A stretch of DNA of 64,000 bases from Sulfuricurvum sp. GTDB lineage: Bacteria > Campylobacterota > Campylobacteria > Campylobacterales > Sulfurimonadaceae. The notes below the pieces were generated by a model that saw only the letters and a program-made list of their open reading frames with translations, made no database searches and was not told the DNA's origin. Positions 35,477 to 45,754 of the stretch are shown piece after piece; position 1 is the stretch's first letter, and each line of letters begins with the position of its first letter. The stretch is taken from positions 186,001-250,000 of the forward strand of contig JAUYRN010000005.1 of assembly GCA_030696775.1 (NCBI GenBank). The letters are read 5' to 3'. A program made the position numbers and the translations under genes.

Positions 35477-37117
35477 CTATTTTGAAATATAAAGTACAAA
35501 TGTTAGAACTTCAAGGGTGAACATAACCAAAAAAGCAATTTTATAAAAGGTAACAGGGGAACGTTCGATCAGTGAACTCCCTTTAGAAAAATAGGGTTTT
35601 ACTTTTTCAGGTGATTTGAGCTCATAAAAAAATTCTGAGTAGTGCGAGTAACGCTCATTGGAATCGAGTGCAATGGAGTGCATAATGATGGAATCGAGCC
35701 ATCCAGGAATATTTTTGTTGAGCTTGATAGGTCGTTTGGGAGTTTTAAATGTAGGTGTTTGGAACGGCTCAATCTCACCATAAGGCATCACGCCCGTAAG
35801 TGCCCAGTACAGTGTTACTCCGATGGAAAATAGTTCACTCGATTCGTTGATAATTCCTCCTATAAAACGCTCTGGTGCTAAATAGCTTGGAGTTCCTGCA
35901 CGGGAGTTGAGAGAGAAAATTTCGACTATGGATCCAAAATCAACCATTTTAAAAGTCACGCCCGCCTCATCCACTTTTTTAGTGACGATAATATTTTCAG
36001 GCTTGATGTCACCATGAACGAGTCCTAAGTGGAGTAGATGAGCTTCGGCTTTGTGTAAAAATTTCCCCAATTCAATCGCAGTATCAATGGAAAGAGTGCG
36101 ATTTTTGAGATAGTCTCGTAGATTTATCCCTTCAATCAGTTCCATAAGGTAATAACGCATGGTACGTTCTTTTGGAACCCATGCGTGGCCAAATGCTTTG
36201 TGGGTAACCTGTTTAGCATACCATGCTTCTCGGACAAACTCATCGAGCGCTTGAGGATCATCACCGTTCATTGGAAATTTCATCACAAAAAGTTCATCGC
36301 TTTTAGAGACTTTCCAAATACGGCGGTGCTCCATCATGGGAGAGAGGAGGGTATAACCGTCGATGACTTGACCCTCAAATAGAGTTTCAGGAATAGGTAA
36401 GGGTGCATTTTTGATCGCGTGGAGCGGATCGAGTGCGTCAATTCGAAAAATTTGCAAACTCATATCATCACGATCTTTTGGGAGAGCGTTTTGAGATATG
36501 TGGGTGACGATGCTTTTGGCTCCTAACCCTTTTTGTATCAGTTCTAAAAAAGAGACATTATCGATGAGATTATAAACTCCATCACTGCAAAGAATAAGTG
36601 TATCCCCAACGGCTATGTGTGTAGAGAGAATCGGGACATCAATATTTTCGCAAAGCCCGCATGCTTGCGTAAGTACGTGAGACATATACTCATCGTCCAT
36701 GGTATGGTCGGTACTAAGCTGTTGCAGTTTCCCCTCGGATGACAAAAGATAAATACGAGAATCACCGAGATTAAGGGAATAAAGTGTTTCACCTTCGATG
36801 ACGGTAAGGCAAAGGGTGGTGAGAAGTTCGATTTTCTCGTATTGTGACATCGATTCTTTGAATAAAAGATTGTTAATATGACGGGTGAACACTTCCATTG
36901 TTTTAGGAATATCCCACGCTTTTGGACGCGTTTTAAACTGGTCGATAAAAAATTTTACGCATTGGCGCGCCGCGCTTCCGCCACGCTTCGCACTTCCGAC
37001 TCCATCGCATAAGACGCTGACAAATAAGGTATTGTCGATGATGCTAAAAGCACACGCATCATCCCCCATACAATCAGGTTTAGGTAGGATGAATTGTGAA
37101 GAATGAAGGTGTAACAT
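35477..37117 (-). CDS. Bifunctional PP2C-type phosphatase / Ser-Thr protein kinase, C-terminal TM
   Basis: 546 aa; PP2C motifs (LCDGVGSAKRGGSAAR, GDTLILCSDGVYNL) then kinase (HGDIKPENIIV, VDFGSI, GTPSYLAPERF). Confidence 0.9.
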   Translation of the reverse strand: MLHLHSSQFILPKPDCMGDDACAFSIIDNTLFVSVLCDGVGSAKRGGSAARQCVKFFIDQFKTRPKAWDIPKTMEVFTRHINNLLFKESMSQYEKIELLTTLCLTVIEGETLYSLNLGDSRIYLLSSEGKLQQLSTDHTMDDEYMSHVLTQACGLCENIDVPILSTHIAVGDTLILCSDGVYNLIDNVSFLELIQKGLGAKSIVTHISQNALPKDRDDMSLQIFRIDALDPLHAIKNAPLPIPETLFEGQVIDGYTLLSPMMEHRRIWKVSKSDELFVMKFPMNGDDPQALDEFVREAWYAKQVTHKAFGHAWVPKERTMRYYLMELIEGINLRDYLKNRTLSIDTAIELGKFLHKAEAHLLHLGLVHGDIKPENIIVTKKVDEAGVTFKMVDFGSIVEIFSLNSRAGTPSYLAPERFIGGIINESSELFSIGVTLYWALTGVMPYGEIEPFQTPTFKTPKRPIKLNKNIPGWLDSIIMHSIALDSNERYSHYSEFFYELKSPEKVKPYFSKGSSLIERSPVTFYKIAFLVMFTLEVLTFVLYISK

Positions 37118-38395
37118 TTATATTTTTGCCCCTGAAACTGCGCCCCACGTTGTTCTCCAACGCGTTTTAACCAGACTGATACCGCTCATAGCGATAAGAA
37201 CCATCACACCGAAGATCAAAAATCCGGCTGTATATCCCTCGAATGTTCCTTGAGACCATCCGAATGTTTTGATAAGAGCCGTACCGCCCAAACCGCCTGC
37301 TGCACCGATAAGTCCTGTCATGACCCCGATGTCTTTTCCAAAACGCTGCGGAACGAGTTGAAAGACTGAACCGTTTGCCATTCCCAAATTTGCCATGATA
37401 AGAAACATCACGACAATCGCTGCCCAAAACGGAAGTTTGATAAAGGCACTGATAAGTGAGAGAACGACAATCATACCAAAAAAGATATAAAGTGATTTGA
37501 TTCCCCCCATTTTATCGGCAACTGCACCGCCAACCGGACGAAGCATCGCTCCTGCAAAAATACAAAGTGCTCCGAAATATCCAGCAATAACTTTGACGTT
37601 CTCTTCGTTCATCACATCGATACCAAAGGCAGACATATCTGCTTGGTAGGTGTTCATCAAATAGACTTTCATGTAGTTGGCAAATCCTATGAATCCTCCG
37701 AAAGAGACGGCATAAAAGAGGTTAAACCACCATGTATCTTTATCTCGCATGAGTTTCATGTAATCCGCTAATTTTTTAGGATTAGGTTTGTAGATACTTA
37801 CAGGTGCGTCTTTCGCCATAAGCATATAGGCTACCAAGACAATACTTGATAAAATCCCGCCGACCAAGAAGACCGATGCCCATCCCCAAAGCTCTGCAAT
37901 TTTAGGGGCAAACAAAAAGTCAATAACAACCCCGATATTTCCAGCCCCTGCAATCCCAAGAACCGTTCCCTGAAGACGCGGTGGATACCATTGACCTGCT
38001 TGCGGGAGTGCTACGGCGAACGATGCACCTGCAAAACCAAGACCCAATGCAACAAGAAGAAGCTGATTATAGGTAATAGAATCCGCACTGATATAGGCTA
38101 AAAACAGTGTGGCAATCACGATGAGCTGAGAAACAAGCGCGGTTTTTTTCGCTCCGAATTTATCGACAAATACGCCTAATACAATACGCAGCAATGCACC
38201 CGCAAGTACCGGAACCGCGAGCAGTGTCGCTTGTTGATCATCACTCATGGTAAATCCGCGACTTGAGAGGCTTTCACCAATTTCGGTTGCCAATGGTCCC
38301 AGCATCGTCCACATCATAAAACTAAAATCAAAATACAAGAACGCAGCAAACAGTGTTGGCCAGTGCCCCTCTTTTTTTAAATCTCCAAATTTCAT
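37118..38395 (-). CDS. narK: Nitrate/nitrite transporter, MFS NarK/NasA-type
   Basis: 425 aa; 12-TM MFS; GLGFAGASFAVALPQAGQWYPPRLQGTVLGIAGAGNIG. Confidence 0.9.
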   Translation of the reverse strand: MKFGDLKKEGHWPTLFAAFLYFDFSFMMWTMLGPLATEIGESLSSRGFTMSDDQQATLLAVPVLAGALLRIVLGVFVDKFGAKKTALVSQLIVIATLFLAYISADSITYNQLLLVALGLGFAGASFAVALPQAGQWYPPRLQGTVLGIAGAGNIGVVIDFLFAPKIAELWGWASVFLVGGILSSIVLVAYMLMAKDAPVSIYKPNPKKLADYMKLMRDKDTWWFNLFYAVSFGGFIGFANYMKVYLMNTYQADMSAFGIDVMNEENVKVIAGYFGALCIFAGAMLRPVGGAVADKMGGIKSLYIFFGMIVVLSLISAFIKLPFWAAIVVMFLIMANLGMANGSVFQLVPQRFGKDIGVMTGLIGAAGGLGGTALIKTFGWSQGTFEGYTAGFLIFGVMVLIAMSGISLVKTRWRTTWGAVSGAKI

Positions 38396-38460
38396 GTATC
38401 CTCCTAATTAGGATTTTTTTATCTTAAAATTGTACACCATGACGTAATGCTTTCTATTCA

Positions 38461-38486
38461 GTTGATTGTTTATTTTTTAATCAGTT
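38461..38486. promoter_or_regulatory. Candidate nitrate-assimilation regulatory motif upstream of narK
   Basis: GTTGATTGTTTATTTTTTAATCAGTT; 38467-38483 is the exact reverse complement of 7071-7087. Confidence 0.5.
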
Positions 38487-38586
38487 AGTTTTATTTACTT
38501 TATTTAGGTTGCAAGAAAAGAGTTTTAATTTAAAAATGTGCTACTATAGTATCTTTATAGATAAATGGCTTTGTGAGGAAAATGGA

Positions 38587-39573
38587 ATGATGATTAGACG
38601 AGTAGGTGGACTGATAACTCTTGCCATTGCATTGCATGCTCAACCGTATACGTTAGGCAATGGACTGCATATTGATCCGATGTTTAATATCGGCGGTTAT
38701 TTTTCCAGCGAATTTCAGTCAAAAAATAGCGAAGAATCACTTACATTTGATGATGTAGCAGTCATGGCATACGGGGATATTAATCCGATGTTCTCGTATT
38801 TAGCAGAGTTTGAAGCAGTTGGTTTTTATCATAAAAATCTTTCAACAGGAGAAGAGAACGGAAATCAAAAGTTTCATGCAGAACGATTTTATGCGGACCT
38901 TTGGCTTGCAGATGCATACAATTTTCGACTGGGTAAGATGCTGACCCCGATTGGCTATTGGAATATGGAGCCTATTAATGTTTTGCGTGATACAACTTCC
39001 AGTCCTCTTTACAGTATGCTTCTTTTTCCTAAATTTTTGACGGGTGTTGATCTAAATGGCTATATCCCGAATGTTGATAACGTTCACTACCACCTTTTTG
39101 CGCAAAATAATCATGATCTTGATGAAGAGTATATAAATATTCCCAATACTCATTTTTATGGCTTTTCAGCTGAGAAAGAACTAACAAATGAATCCAGTTT
39201 CGGAGGAAGTGTCGGGGAATATATTACGCTAACTAATCAGCGTACCCGTTTCATTCAAGCCAATACAAAATATGACAATGAACAATGGCAAATGATGGGT
39301 GAAATGATCTTTGCCCAAAATAATTTTGCTGATAACGATCATTCGTCAACTCTTTCAGGATATGCCCAAGGGATGTATCGCTATACCCAAGAACATGCTT
39401 TTATCGGTCGATATGAATACTACAATGATCATCATACCAATTATGTCGATAATATCGCGGTTGCAGGATACAGCTATCGACCTTGGTATCCAGTATCACT
39501 TAAAGGTGAATATCAGTGGCATTCGTTGAGGGATGAGAATACTTTTTTATTCTCATTGTCGGTATTGTTCTGA
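38587..39573 (+). CDS. Outer-membrane porin-like beta-barrel protein
   Basis: Start at MMIRRVGGLITLAIALHAQPYTLG; FNIGGYFSSEFQSK, FRLGKMLTPIGYWN, C-terminal FLFSLSVLF. Confidence 0.75.
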   Translation: MMIRRVGGLITLAIALHAQPYTLGNGLHIDPMFNIGGYFSSEFQSKNSEESLTFDDVAVMAYGDINPMFSYLAEFEAVGFYHKNLSTGEENGNQKFHAERFYADLWLADAYNFRLGKMLTPIGYWNMEPINVLRDTTSSPLYSMLLFPKFLTGVDLNGYIPNVDNVHYHLFAQNNHDLDEEYINIPNTHFYGFSAEKELTNESSFGGSVGEYITLTNQRTRFIQANTKYDNEQWQMMGEMIFAQNNFADNDHSSTLSGYAQGMYRYTQEHAFIGRYEYYNDHHTNYVDNIAVAGYSYRPWYPVSLKGEYQWHSLRDENTFLFSLSVLF

Positions 39574-39974
39574 TGAAAATAATCATTTTATTTTTTGGAT
39601 TATTGATAATCGTTTCAGGGGCAAATTACAGTGTTATAGTCTCTAAAAAGCTCTCGTATTTGACGGTAAGCTCTCATGAAATTCGTGATGTTTTTTTACA
39701 AAAAAGACATACGATCGGGGATCAAAAGCTTATTCCGATTAATCTAGTTGGGCAAGATGATGCTCGAAGTACTTTTGAATCGGTTGTCTTAGGGATGGAT
39801 AGAAATCGCCTTAATTCGTACTGGATCAAGCAGCACTTTGCCGGGGTTAATCCTCCTGTGACACAGCCCTCGTATGAGTCTATTAAGTCCTTTGTCCAAA
39901 ATGTGGATGGTGCTATTGGCTACATTCCCTCAAAAATGGTGGATAACAGTGTGAAGGCAGTTTATGAGTTTTAA
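39573..39974 (+). CDS. Small PstS-like periplasmic substrate-binding protein
   Basis: 133 aa; signal peptide; LTVSSHEIRDVFLQKRHTIGDQKLIPINL, NVDGAIGYIPSKMVD. Confidence 0.72.
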   Translation: MKIIILFFGLLIIVSGANYSVIVSKKLSYLTVSSHEIRDVFLQKRHTIGDQKLIPINLVGQDDARSTFESVVLGMDRNRLNSYWIKQHFAGVNPPVTQPSYESIKSFVQNVDGAIGYIPSKMVDNSVKAVYEF

Positions 39975-41472
39975 GCTAAAAACAATTCTTTTGTTTTTAG
40001 GAATTAGTTTAATTCCATATGCTTTGACGATGTTGTTGATGGGTAATTCGTTTCGAAGTGAACAGTACAATGCTGTAACACAGGAGATGAATACTCAGTT
40101 AAGTATGAGTGTAGAACATATTAACCAACAGCTTGAAACAGTGCAAAAAGATATGGCTTTTATCGCTAAATCAGATGTGATGAATGATATGTACACGCAA
40201 GATTTAGATCACCGTATCAGCAACGCACTTTTGGCCAAAAAAAATGATCTGAAAATGAAGGGTGATTTTTACGTTATTGATCAAAAGGACAGAATTTTAG
40301 CATCAAGCGATTTCTCGTCTATTGGGTCTAATATTAAGCAAAAACCTTTTTTTAGTATACCAATAATCTCTAATTTTACCCAGCAATCTATCGGCACTAT
40401 TGTTGTTGTTTATCCTCTTGAAAATTTAAAACCTTTTTTTTTCAATACAGCTGAAAGGCACTTTTATGTTCGACATCATGATGGTAAAATTGATTTACGT
40501 CCGAGTATTTTTGAAAAACCGCTCGTAGTGTCCCAACCATTAAACATAAAACCTGATTTGACTATTGTTCTGGAAGAAGAGAAAGCCTTTGCATATCGGT
40601 TGCTATACAAATATGAGCAATGGTTTCTCTTACTTTTGATCGCTGGTGCATTATTCATCGCTACTGCGGCGTATTATGTAGCAACGGCACTTATTCGGCC
40701 CGTCATTACTCTCGCGGATGTTGCAAAAAAAGTAACAAAAACTCAAGATTATACGCAACAGGTAAAACTTGATCGTGATGATGAGATAGGACAACTCTCT
40801 GATGCGTTTAATACGATGATTGGTGGAATGGATACGGCTCTTGAAGAGATTACGGCTCTTAATAAAGAGATTGAAGATACACAGCGCGAAGTTGTTTTCA
40901 CTATGGGTGCAATCGGAGAGAGTCGTTCCAAAGAGACTGGTAATCATGTAAGAAGAGTTGCTGAGTATTCCAAACTCCTTGCACTTTATTCAGGTCTTAA
41001 TGAAAATGAAGCTGAAATGCTCAGACAAGCTTCACCAATGCATGATATAGGGAAAGTGGCTATTCCTGATGCCGTTTTAAACAAGCCAGGACGTTTCGAT
41101 GAAGAAGAACGTCGTATTATGGATACGCATGCAGCTCTTGGATACGAGATGCTCAAGCATTCTCAGCGTGAGTTACTTTTGATGGCAGCAACCGTTGCGT
41201 ATGAACACCATGAAAAGTGGGATGGCAGCGGTTATCCGAGGGGACTCGGTGGAGAAGCCATTCATATTTATGGTCGGATTACGGCATTGGCAGATGTTTT
41301 TGATGCATTGGGAAGTGATCGCGTTTATAAAAGTGCGTGGGAAGATGAACGAATTTTTAACCTTTTTCGTGAAGAGAGAGGGAAACATTTTGACCCGTCT
41401 CTTATCGATATTTTCTTTGACCATTTAGATGAATTTTTAACAATTCGTGAACATTTGCGTGATAAAATATAA
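39964..41472 (+). CDS. Sensor-HAMP-HD-GYP protein
   Basis: 502 aa; HDIGKVAIPDAVLNKPG, YEHHEKWDGSGYPRGLGGE, ADVFDAL. Confidence 0.93.
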   Translation: MSFKLKTILLFLGISLIPYALTMLLMGNSFRSEQYNAVTQEMNTQLSMSVEHINQQLETVQKDMAFIAKSDVMNDMYTQDLDHRISNALLAKKNDLKMKGDFYVIDQKDRILASSDFSSIGSNIKQKPFFSIPIISNFTQQSIGTIVVVYPLENLKPFFFNTAERHFYVRHHDGKIDLRPSIFEKPLVVSQPLNIKPDLTIVLEEEKAFAYRLLYKYEQWFLLLLIAGALFIATAAYYVATALIRPVITLADVAKKVTKTQDYTQQVKLDRDDEIGQLSDAFNTMIGGMDTALEEITALNKEIEDTQREVVFTMGAIGESRSKETGNHVRRVAEYSKLLALYSGLNENEAEMLRQASPMHDIGKVAIPDAVLNKPGRFDEEERRIMDTHAALGYEMLKHSQRELLLMAATVAYEHHEKWDGSGYPRGLGGEAIHIYGRITALADVFDALGSDRVYKSAWEDERIFNLFREERGKHFDPSLIDIFFDHLDEFLTIREHLRDKI

Positions 41473-41497
41473 CACAGTTCAAAAAAAGGGGATTTGC

Positions 41498-41935
41498 ATG
41501 TTTGCTGAATTCAAAAAATTTTTAATCGGTGGCAATGTCATTGATATGGCAGTAGGATTTATTTTTGGTGCTGCGTTTGCAACCGTTGTTAAATCATTGG
41601 TCGCTAATATCATTATGCCACCGGTTGGTTTACTCATGGGCGGAACCGATTTTTCGTCGTTATTTATCGCTTTGGACGGTAAAGAGTATGTTTCTTTAGC
41701 CGCTTTAGATGCCGCTGGGGCTCCCGCTATCAAGCTTGGATTGTTTGTAAATGACGTTATTTCATTTACGATTTTAGGGTTTGTGATGTTTATGATGGTT
41801 AAAGCCTATAATAAACTCAAAGCGCAAGAGCCTGAAGCTGCAGCAACCGCACCTACGACTAAAGTATGTCCTGAATGTGCAATGGAAATTCCATTGGCAG
41901 CACATGTTTGTCCTCATTGCCGAAGTGTGCAATAA
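41498..41935 (+). CDS. mscL: Large-conductance mechanosensitive channel MscL with C-terminal zinc ribbon
   Basis: MFAEFKKFLIGGNVIDMAVGFIFGAAFATVVKSLV; tail CPECAMEIPLAAHVCPHCRSVQ. Confidence 0.93.
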   Translation: MFAEFKKFLIGGNVIDMAVGFIFGAAFATVVKSLVANIIMPPVGLLMGGTDFSSLFIALDGKEYVSLAALDAAGAPAIKLGLFVNDVISFTILGFVMFMMVKAYNKLKAQEPEAAATAPTTKVCPECAMEIPLAAHVCPHCRSVQ

Positions 41936-41941
41936 GTTTCA

Positions 41942-44900
41942 TTAACGACTCATTCTAAATACTTCAAACGCTTCGGCGGGAAGAGGTTTAGAATAAAAAT
42001 ATCCTTGTATTTCATCGCACCCTTCTTCTTGAAGATATTCGAGCTGCTCGATCGTTTCAACTCCCTCTGCAATTGTTTGCAAGCCTAAGCGTTTTGCCAT
42101 ACTGATGATCGCACTGACGATAGCTTTATCCTCTTTATCAATGTTGATGTCCCGAATAAATGATTGATCAATCTTGAGTTTGTAGATTTTGAATTTCTTG
42201 AGGTAGCTTAAGCTTGAGTACCCTGTCCCAAAATCATCTATGGACATGTGTACCCCAAGATCGTGTAAATCATTCATTACATTGATGGCTTTTTGCGGAT
42301 CATGCATTGCTATGCTTTCAGTCAGTTCAAGTTCCAGACATTGAGGGGGTAATCCGATTTCTTCAAGTATCATGGAAACCGTGTTTAACAGCGATAGATG
42401 TCGAAATTGTACTGCTGATAGATTGACTGCAATAATAATTGGTTTACTTCCTTGGTCCATCCAAAGTTTTGCTTGAGATATAGCGGTTCGCAGTACCCAT
42501 TCCCCTACAGGCAAGATGAGACCATTCTCTTCTAAAATAGGGATAAATTCCGCAGGAGATATGCTTCCATACTCTGGGTGATTCCAGCGTAAAAGTGCTT
42601 CTGCCCCAATGATTTCGCCATCCTTAGCAGAAATTTGAGGTTGATAGTGGAGCTGAAATTGATTTTTTTCCAGTGCATGACGCAAGGCATTGCTCAATTG
42701 AAGATTTCGAGCTGAATGTTCTTGCATCTCATTCGTAAAGAAACTGTAGCCGTTACGCCCCTCTTGTTTGGCACGATACATCGCGGTATCAGCATTTTTA
42801 TAGAGAGTTTCGAAATCCGTTCCGTCATCAGGATATAAAGCAATTCCAATAGAAGCGCTGATACTAAGTTCATGATGATCGATTTGGAAAGGAGCGTTAA
42901 AGACATCTAAAAGTTTTTGAGCCACTTTTCTGGCTCCATTGATCTGTATGTTGGGGAGAAGAATGATGAATTCATCGCCTCCTAGCCGTGCTACGGTGTC
43001 TTCTTCACGCAATAATGATTGCATGCGTTGAGAAGACTGAATCAGCAGAGTATCGCCGACGCTGTGTCCTAAGGTATCATTAATTTCCTTGAATCGGTCA
43101 AGGTCAAGGAACATGACTGTAATCTCTTTATTGTTGCGTTTTGCCAAACTTAATAAATTTTTAATTTGGAGGTTGAGCTGTGTGCGATTTGGCAATCCTG
43201 TCAGAGAATCAAAATTTGCCAGATAACGGATTTGTTCTTCATTATGTTTGCGTTGGGTCGTATCTCTTGTAATGCCTAGCAGCATAGTAATATTTCCATT
43301 GGCATCACGCAAGGGTGTTGCATGTGTCTCAAGCCAGCGATGTGTCCCTTTGATTCCCTGAATTTCAAACTCTAATATACCACTTTCCCCATTCATCACA
43401 CGTTTATGCAACGCGACAAAAGGAGCTCGCCATTCAGGAAGCAAGTAGTGAGTCAAATTGTATTTTTGAGCTTCTTCAAGCGTATCTACTTCTAACATTT
43501 TTAATCCGGCAGGATTCATCTCTACAAGCTTACCGTTGGCATCTACCAATTTGACACATTCGGGTTCCGTCTCAATAATAGTAGATAGATGTTTTTGACT
43601 CTGGAACAAAGCATCTTCCATCTCTTTTCGGTGAGCGTCACGAGCAAAGCTATCCAAGGCGTAGTTGATGTCCATTACCATCTCTTCTAATAACCTTTGA
43701 GATGTTTCATCAAAAGCATTCGTTTCTTCAGCATAGAGGGTAAAAACTCCTACAGGTAAACCGTTTCGTTCAATGGGAAGAGCAGCAGAAGAACCCCATC
43801 CGTATGTTTTTCCTTTTGTATGCCAAGGTACTGTTATTGGGTCATTTTGAAAATCTTGGCACCAAATTGGGTGCTTCTCATTAAATGCACGTCCGCTAGG
43901 ACCTTGTCCTAAAGGATTATTAGAGTCTAGGGATATGGGAAGTTCAGAAAGATAATCGGTTCCTTCTCCATAATAAGCAACAGGGACGATTTGTTGTTTT
44001 TCTTGATCTATAAATCCAATCGTTGCCATCTTCATTCCGCCGAAATTGACTGCGTCACGACAAATGATGGGAAAGAGTTCTTCTTCATTTTTTGATCTTA
44101 CAATGGCTTGATTGCATTGGCTAAGAGCTGCATACAGTTGTGTTAGGCGGGCGTTACTAGCAGTGGTTTGCTCTAGTTTGATTTGTGTTTCTCTGAGCCA
44201 ACCCAGTATGCTGCTTTCCATTCCTTCATTTAAAACGATAGGATTGGTGAAATCTCCTTGACCGATTGCGGCAATATGATGATGTACGTTATCAATGGTA
44301 TCTCCCAGTATCCTGTTGATTGTTTTATAAAGTCGCCAAAGCATAAAGAAAAAATAGATTCCAATTAAAATAAAGAGTATTCGAAAATAAAAGGCAATCA
44401 TTTCAGCCTGATAAACAGCATCATTCGTCCGTTTTTTCATCATTACATAAAATTGATCAAGAGGAAGCATAATAGAAGCTTTTGCCTGGTGGTAAGTTTC
44501 ATCATGTAAAAGTTCAATTGCTTTTTCTTTTTGAAGAGCCTTCTGCGATTGGGAGCCTTGGGATTGAATCAGCTTCATTGCGGCAAATTCGGTTTGGGTT
44601 AGAGCATCGGAATTATTTTTAGCTTCTGTAAGTTTGGAAAATTCATCGTGGGTGAAGCCGGCCTTAGCCATCAACTCCATTAGTGAAATCGATTGATTGG
44701 TTGATGGACGTGGACGTTTATCATCCAGACTAACTAAATCCCAATAAATATTTTGATAATCGAGTGGACGAGATTTTTTACCATTACGAATATCGAGAAT
44801 TTCTTGATAATATTCTTTATATCTCGCATTACCTGTAGCTGCGTAGGTTCTAATCATTCGGGTTAAGTCATCAGATGAATGGCGCAGTTCATCCGCGAGT

Positions 44901-45049
44901 AAAAAAGAGGTCAGACGTGTTTCATTTATACGGTCAATTTGTTTTTCAAAATAAACATAGATATTAAATGAAATTAAAAATAGTATTAGTGCAGAAATTG
45001 TTTGCCAGAGAGTCCGTATGAAAGGAGATGAAGATTTTTTTGAAGGCAT
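41942..45049 (-). CDS. GAF-PAS-GGDEF-EAL membrane protein
   Basis: 1035 aa; N-terminal TM sensor; GAF; PAS; RLGGDEFIIL; AEALLRWNHPEYG. Confidence 0.93.
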   Translation of the reverse strand: MPSKKSSSPFIRTLWQTISALILFLISFNIYVYFEKQIDRINETRLTSFLLADELRHSSDDLTRMIRTYAATGNARYKEYYQEILDIRNGKKSRPLDYQNIYWDLVSLDDKRPRPSTNQSISLMELMAKAGFTHDEFSKLTEAKNNSDALTQTEFAAMKLIQSQGSQSQKALQKEKAIELLHDETYHQAKASIMLPLDQFYVMMKKRTNDAVYQAEMIAFYFRILFILIGIYFFFMLWRLYKTINRILGDTIDNVHHHIAAIGQGDFTNPIVLNEGMESSILGWLRETQIKLEQTTASNARLTQLYAALSQCNQAIVRSKNEEELFPIICRDAVNFGGMKMATIGFIDQEKQQIVPVAYYGEGTDYLSELPISLDSNNPLGQGPSGRAFNEKHPIWCQDFQNDPITVPWHTKGKTYGWGSSAALPIERNGLPVGVFTLYAEETNAFDETSQRLLEEMVMDINYALDSFARDAHRKEMEDALFQSQKHLSTIIETEPECVKLVDANGKLVEMNPAGLKMLEVDTLEEAQKYNLTHYLLPEWRAPFVALHKRVMNGESGILEFEIQGIKGTHRWLETHATPLRDANGNITMLLGITRDTTQRKHNEEQIRYLANFDSLTGLPNRTQLNLQIKNLLSLAKRNNKEITVMFLDLDRFKEINDTLGHSVGDTLLIQSSQRMQSLLREEDTVARLGGDEFIILLPNIQINGARKVAQKLLDVFNAPFQIDHHELSISASIGIALYPDDGTDFETLYKNADTAMYRAKQEGRNGYSFFTNEMQEHSARNLQLSNALRHALEKNQFQLHYQPQISAKDGEIIGAEALLRWNHPEYGSISPAEFIPILEENGLILPVGEWVLRTAISQAKLWMDQGSKPIIIAVNLSAVQFRHLSLLNTVSMILEEIGLPPQCLELELTESIAMHDPQKAINVMNDLHDLGVHMSIDDFGTGYSSLSYLKKFKIYKLKIDQSFIRDINIDKEDKAIVSAIISMAKRLGLQTIAEGVETIEQLEYLQEEGCDEIQGYFYSKPLPAEAFEVFRMSR

Positions 45050-45129
45050 TATTATTCCTAAAACACGACAATATATCGGATACTATCATACTTTAAAAAA
45101 AATGTAACTGACATTTTTAGTTTTAGAAT

Positions 45130-45696
45130 TTAGGCTGTGGCATTTAGAATATTTCCGCCAAGCCCAGTGATTTTCTCATCGATTTTAGCTAATGCTTTAT
45201 CAAGTGTCACATAAGAAATATCAGGTAGTTTTCCACCCCATATTTTTTCGGCTTCATTAAACCCGCGAACGATTCCTTCTCGACCAGCTTTGAGTTTATC
45301 AATATTATCGCCACCGCCGCTGAGAACAAAATCCGCAAGACGACTGGACGTTTGTGTGACTCCGAAGAATCCATCTTCGCTTACCAATGCTTTGGCTTCA
45401 TCTGGATTCATATCCGCTATGGGTTTACCAGTATAGCCTATGGCTTTAAAATCAATGGATTTTAAAATGTCTTTAACTTTATTGATATCAAAAGGTGCAC
45501 TTTGTGCTTCTAAATTACCGGAGGAGTAACTTTCAACGCTTTGGCTGTATTCAACAAGATAAGCTTGAGAGAGAGTTTTTCCTGAAATTTCACCGCTTTT
45601 AATTTTCTCTTTAAAATCGGCAGATTCTTTTTCATTTTGTCCGAGCGTATTTGCCACGTATGGATTAACTGCTGCTGTTGCTGCATTGATTTGCAT
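45130..45696 (-). CDS. Conserved-looking protein of unknown function
   Basis: 188-aa ORF with good coding character; no recognised domain. Confidence 0.55.
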   Translation of the reverse strand: MQINAATAAVNPYVANTLGQNEKESADFKEKIKSGEISGKTLSQAYLVEYSQSVESYSSGNLEAQSAPFDINKVKDILKSIDFKAIGYTGKPIADMNPDEAKALVSEDGFFGVTQTSSRLADFVLSGGGDNIDKLKAGREGIVRGFNEAEKIWGGKLPDISYVTLDKALAKIDEKITGLGGNILNATA

Positions 45697-45754
45697 AAGG
45701 ACTCCTTTTAGTATCGTATAACTCTATATCGTCCAAATCACTATTTTTTATTAA

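Noticed and set aside
45130-45696. Calling the 188-aa protein a flagellar or hydrogenase component
   Set aside because: No motif I can defend; left as unknown function.
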